Shown: positions 5,475 through 5,549 of the stretch, one piece after another
How the letters are laid out: each line of letters opens with the position of its first letter
Position numbering within the stretch: the stretch's first letter is position 1
Assembly (NCBI GenBank): GCA_018819665.1
Contig: JAHJOY010000193.1
Location: 1 to 5,549, forward strand
Reading direction: 5' to 3'
Source: a bacterium
Lineage (GTDB): Bacteria; Atribacterota; Phoenicimicrobiia; Phoenicimicrobiales; Phoenicimicrobiaceae
Length of the DNA: 5,549 nt
The notes under the pieces: generated by a model
What the model was told of the DNA's origin: nothing
Seen by the model: only the letters and a program-made list of their open reading frames with translations
The model's database searches: none
Translations under genes and position numbers: made by a program

Positions 5475-5549
5475 CTAAATACAAAAAGCTATCGCTTCAA
5501 TCTCTATCTCTGCATCCTTGGGAAGACGGGATACTTCTACACAGCTGCG
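5475..5549 (-). CDS. RidA/YjgF family protein, C-terminal end only
   Basis: The last 24 codons and the TAG stop of a gene that continues beyond the right edge are present. The peptide RSCVEVSRLPKDAEIEIEAI, followed by AFCI, is the typical RidA C-terminus, close to the E. coli ending RSCVEVARLPKD. Its first arginine corresponds to the conserved active-site arginine (R105 in E. coli RidA). RidA proteins are small cytoplasmic trimers that deaminate reactive enamines/imines such as 2-aminoacrylate released by PLP enzymes. The cyclase is the next gene on the same strand, but a terminator and separate promoter candidates lie between them, so they are probably not an operon. The family call rests on this short but very characteristic tail. 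Confidence 0.85.
   Translation of the reverse strand, partial: RSCVEVSRLPKDAEIEIEAIAFCI

Noticed and set aside
1..5549. CRISPR arrays, tRNA or rRNA genes, transposases, toxin-antitoxin or phage genes
   Set aside because: None of these was seen on either strand; only the two-copy hairpin repeat hints at mobility.

Overview
The window is AT-rich bacterial DNA with dense genes and good Shine-Dalgarno sites (AAGGGGAGG, AAGGAGGT). It looks like a low-GC bacterium of the Clostridia/Bacillota or Atribacterota type. That placement rests on composition and gene style only and is tentative.

Layout. Two plus-strand genes open the window: a MarR-family regulator (50-505) and a 450-residue MATE multidrug exporter (580-1932). 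This is the arrangement of the staphylococcal mepR-mepA pair, in which a MarR repressor controls its own exporter. Four minus-strand genes follow: a small four-helix membrane protein of unknown function (1985-2443), a cytoplasmic-type L-asparaginase family protein (2531-3583), a PAS-GAF-GGDEF diguanylate cyclase (3704-5239), and the last 24 codons of a RidA/YjgF family protein running off the right edge (5475-5549). The exporter and the small membrane protein converge at about 1932-1985. No gap without a gene exceeds 300 bases; the longest (5240-5474) holds the RidA terminator and the cyclase promoter candidates.

How the genes work together. Only the marR-MATE pair reads as a functional unit (drug sensing and export). 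The cyclase makes c-di-GMP in response to whatever its PAS and GAF domains sense. The asparaginase and RidA proteins both belong to amino-acid/nitrogen metabolism, but nothing in the sequence ties them to the cyclase.

The most notable non-coding signal is a GC-rich hairpin present twice. One copy lies just after the MATE stop codon and the other abuts the cyclase stop codon. Both have the same orientation relative to the gene they follow and match at 28 of 32 positions, with an identical CCAGGGGACGGTCCT core. They look like copies of a dispersed REP-like element acting as transcription terminators. I see no new defence, mobile or biosynthetic system here. The asparaginase is the most divergent protein, because its active-site lid lacks the expected tyrosine.
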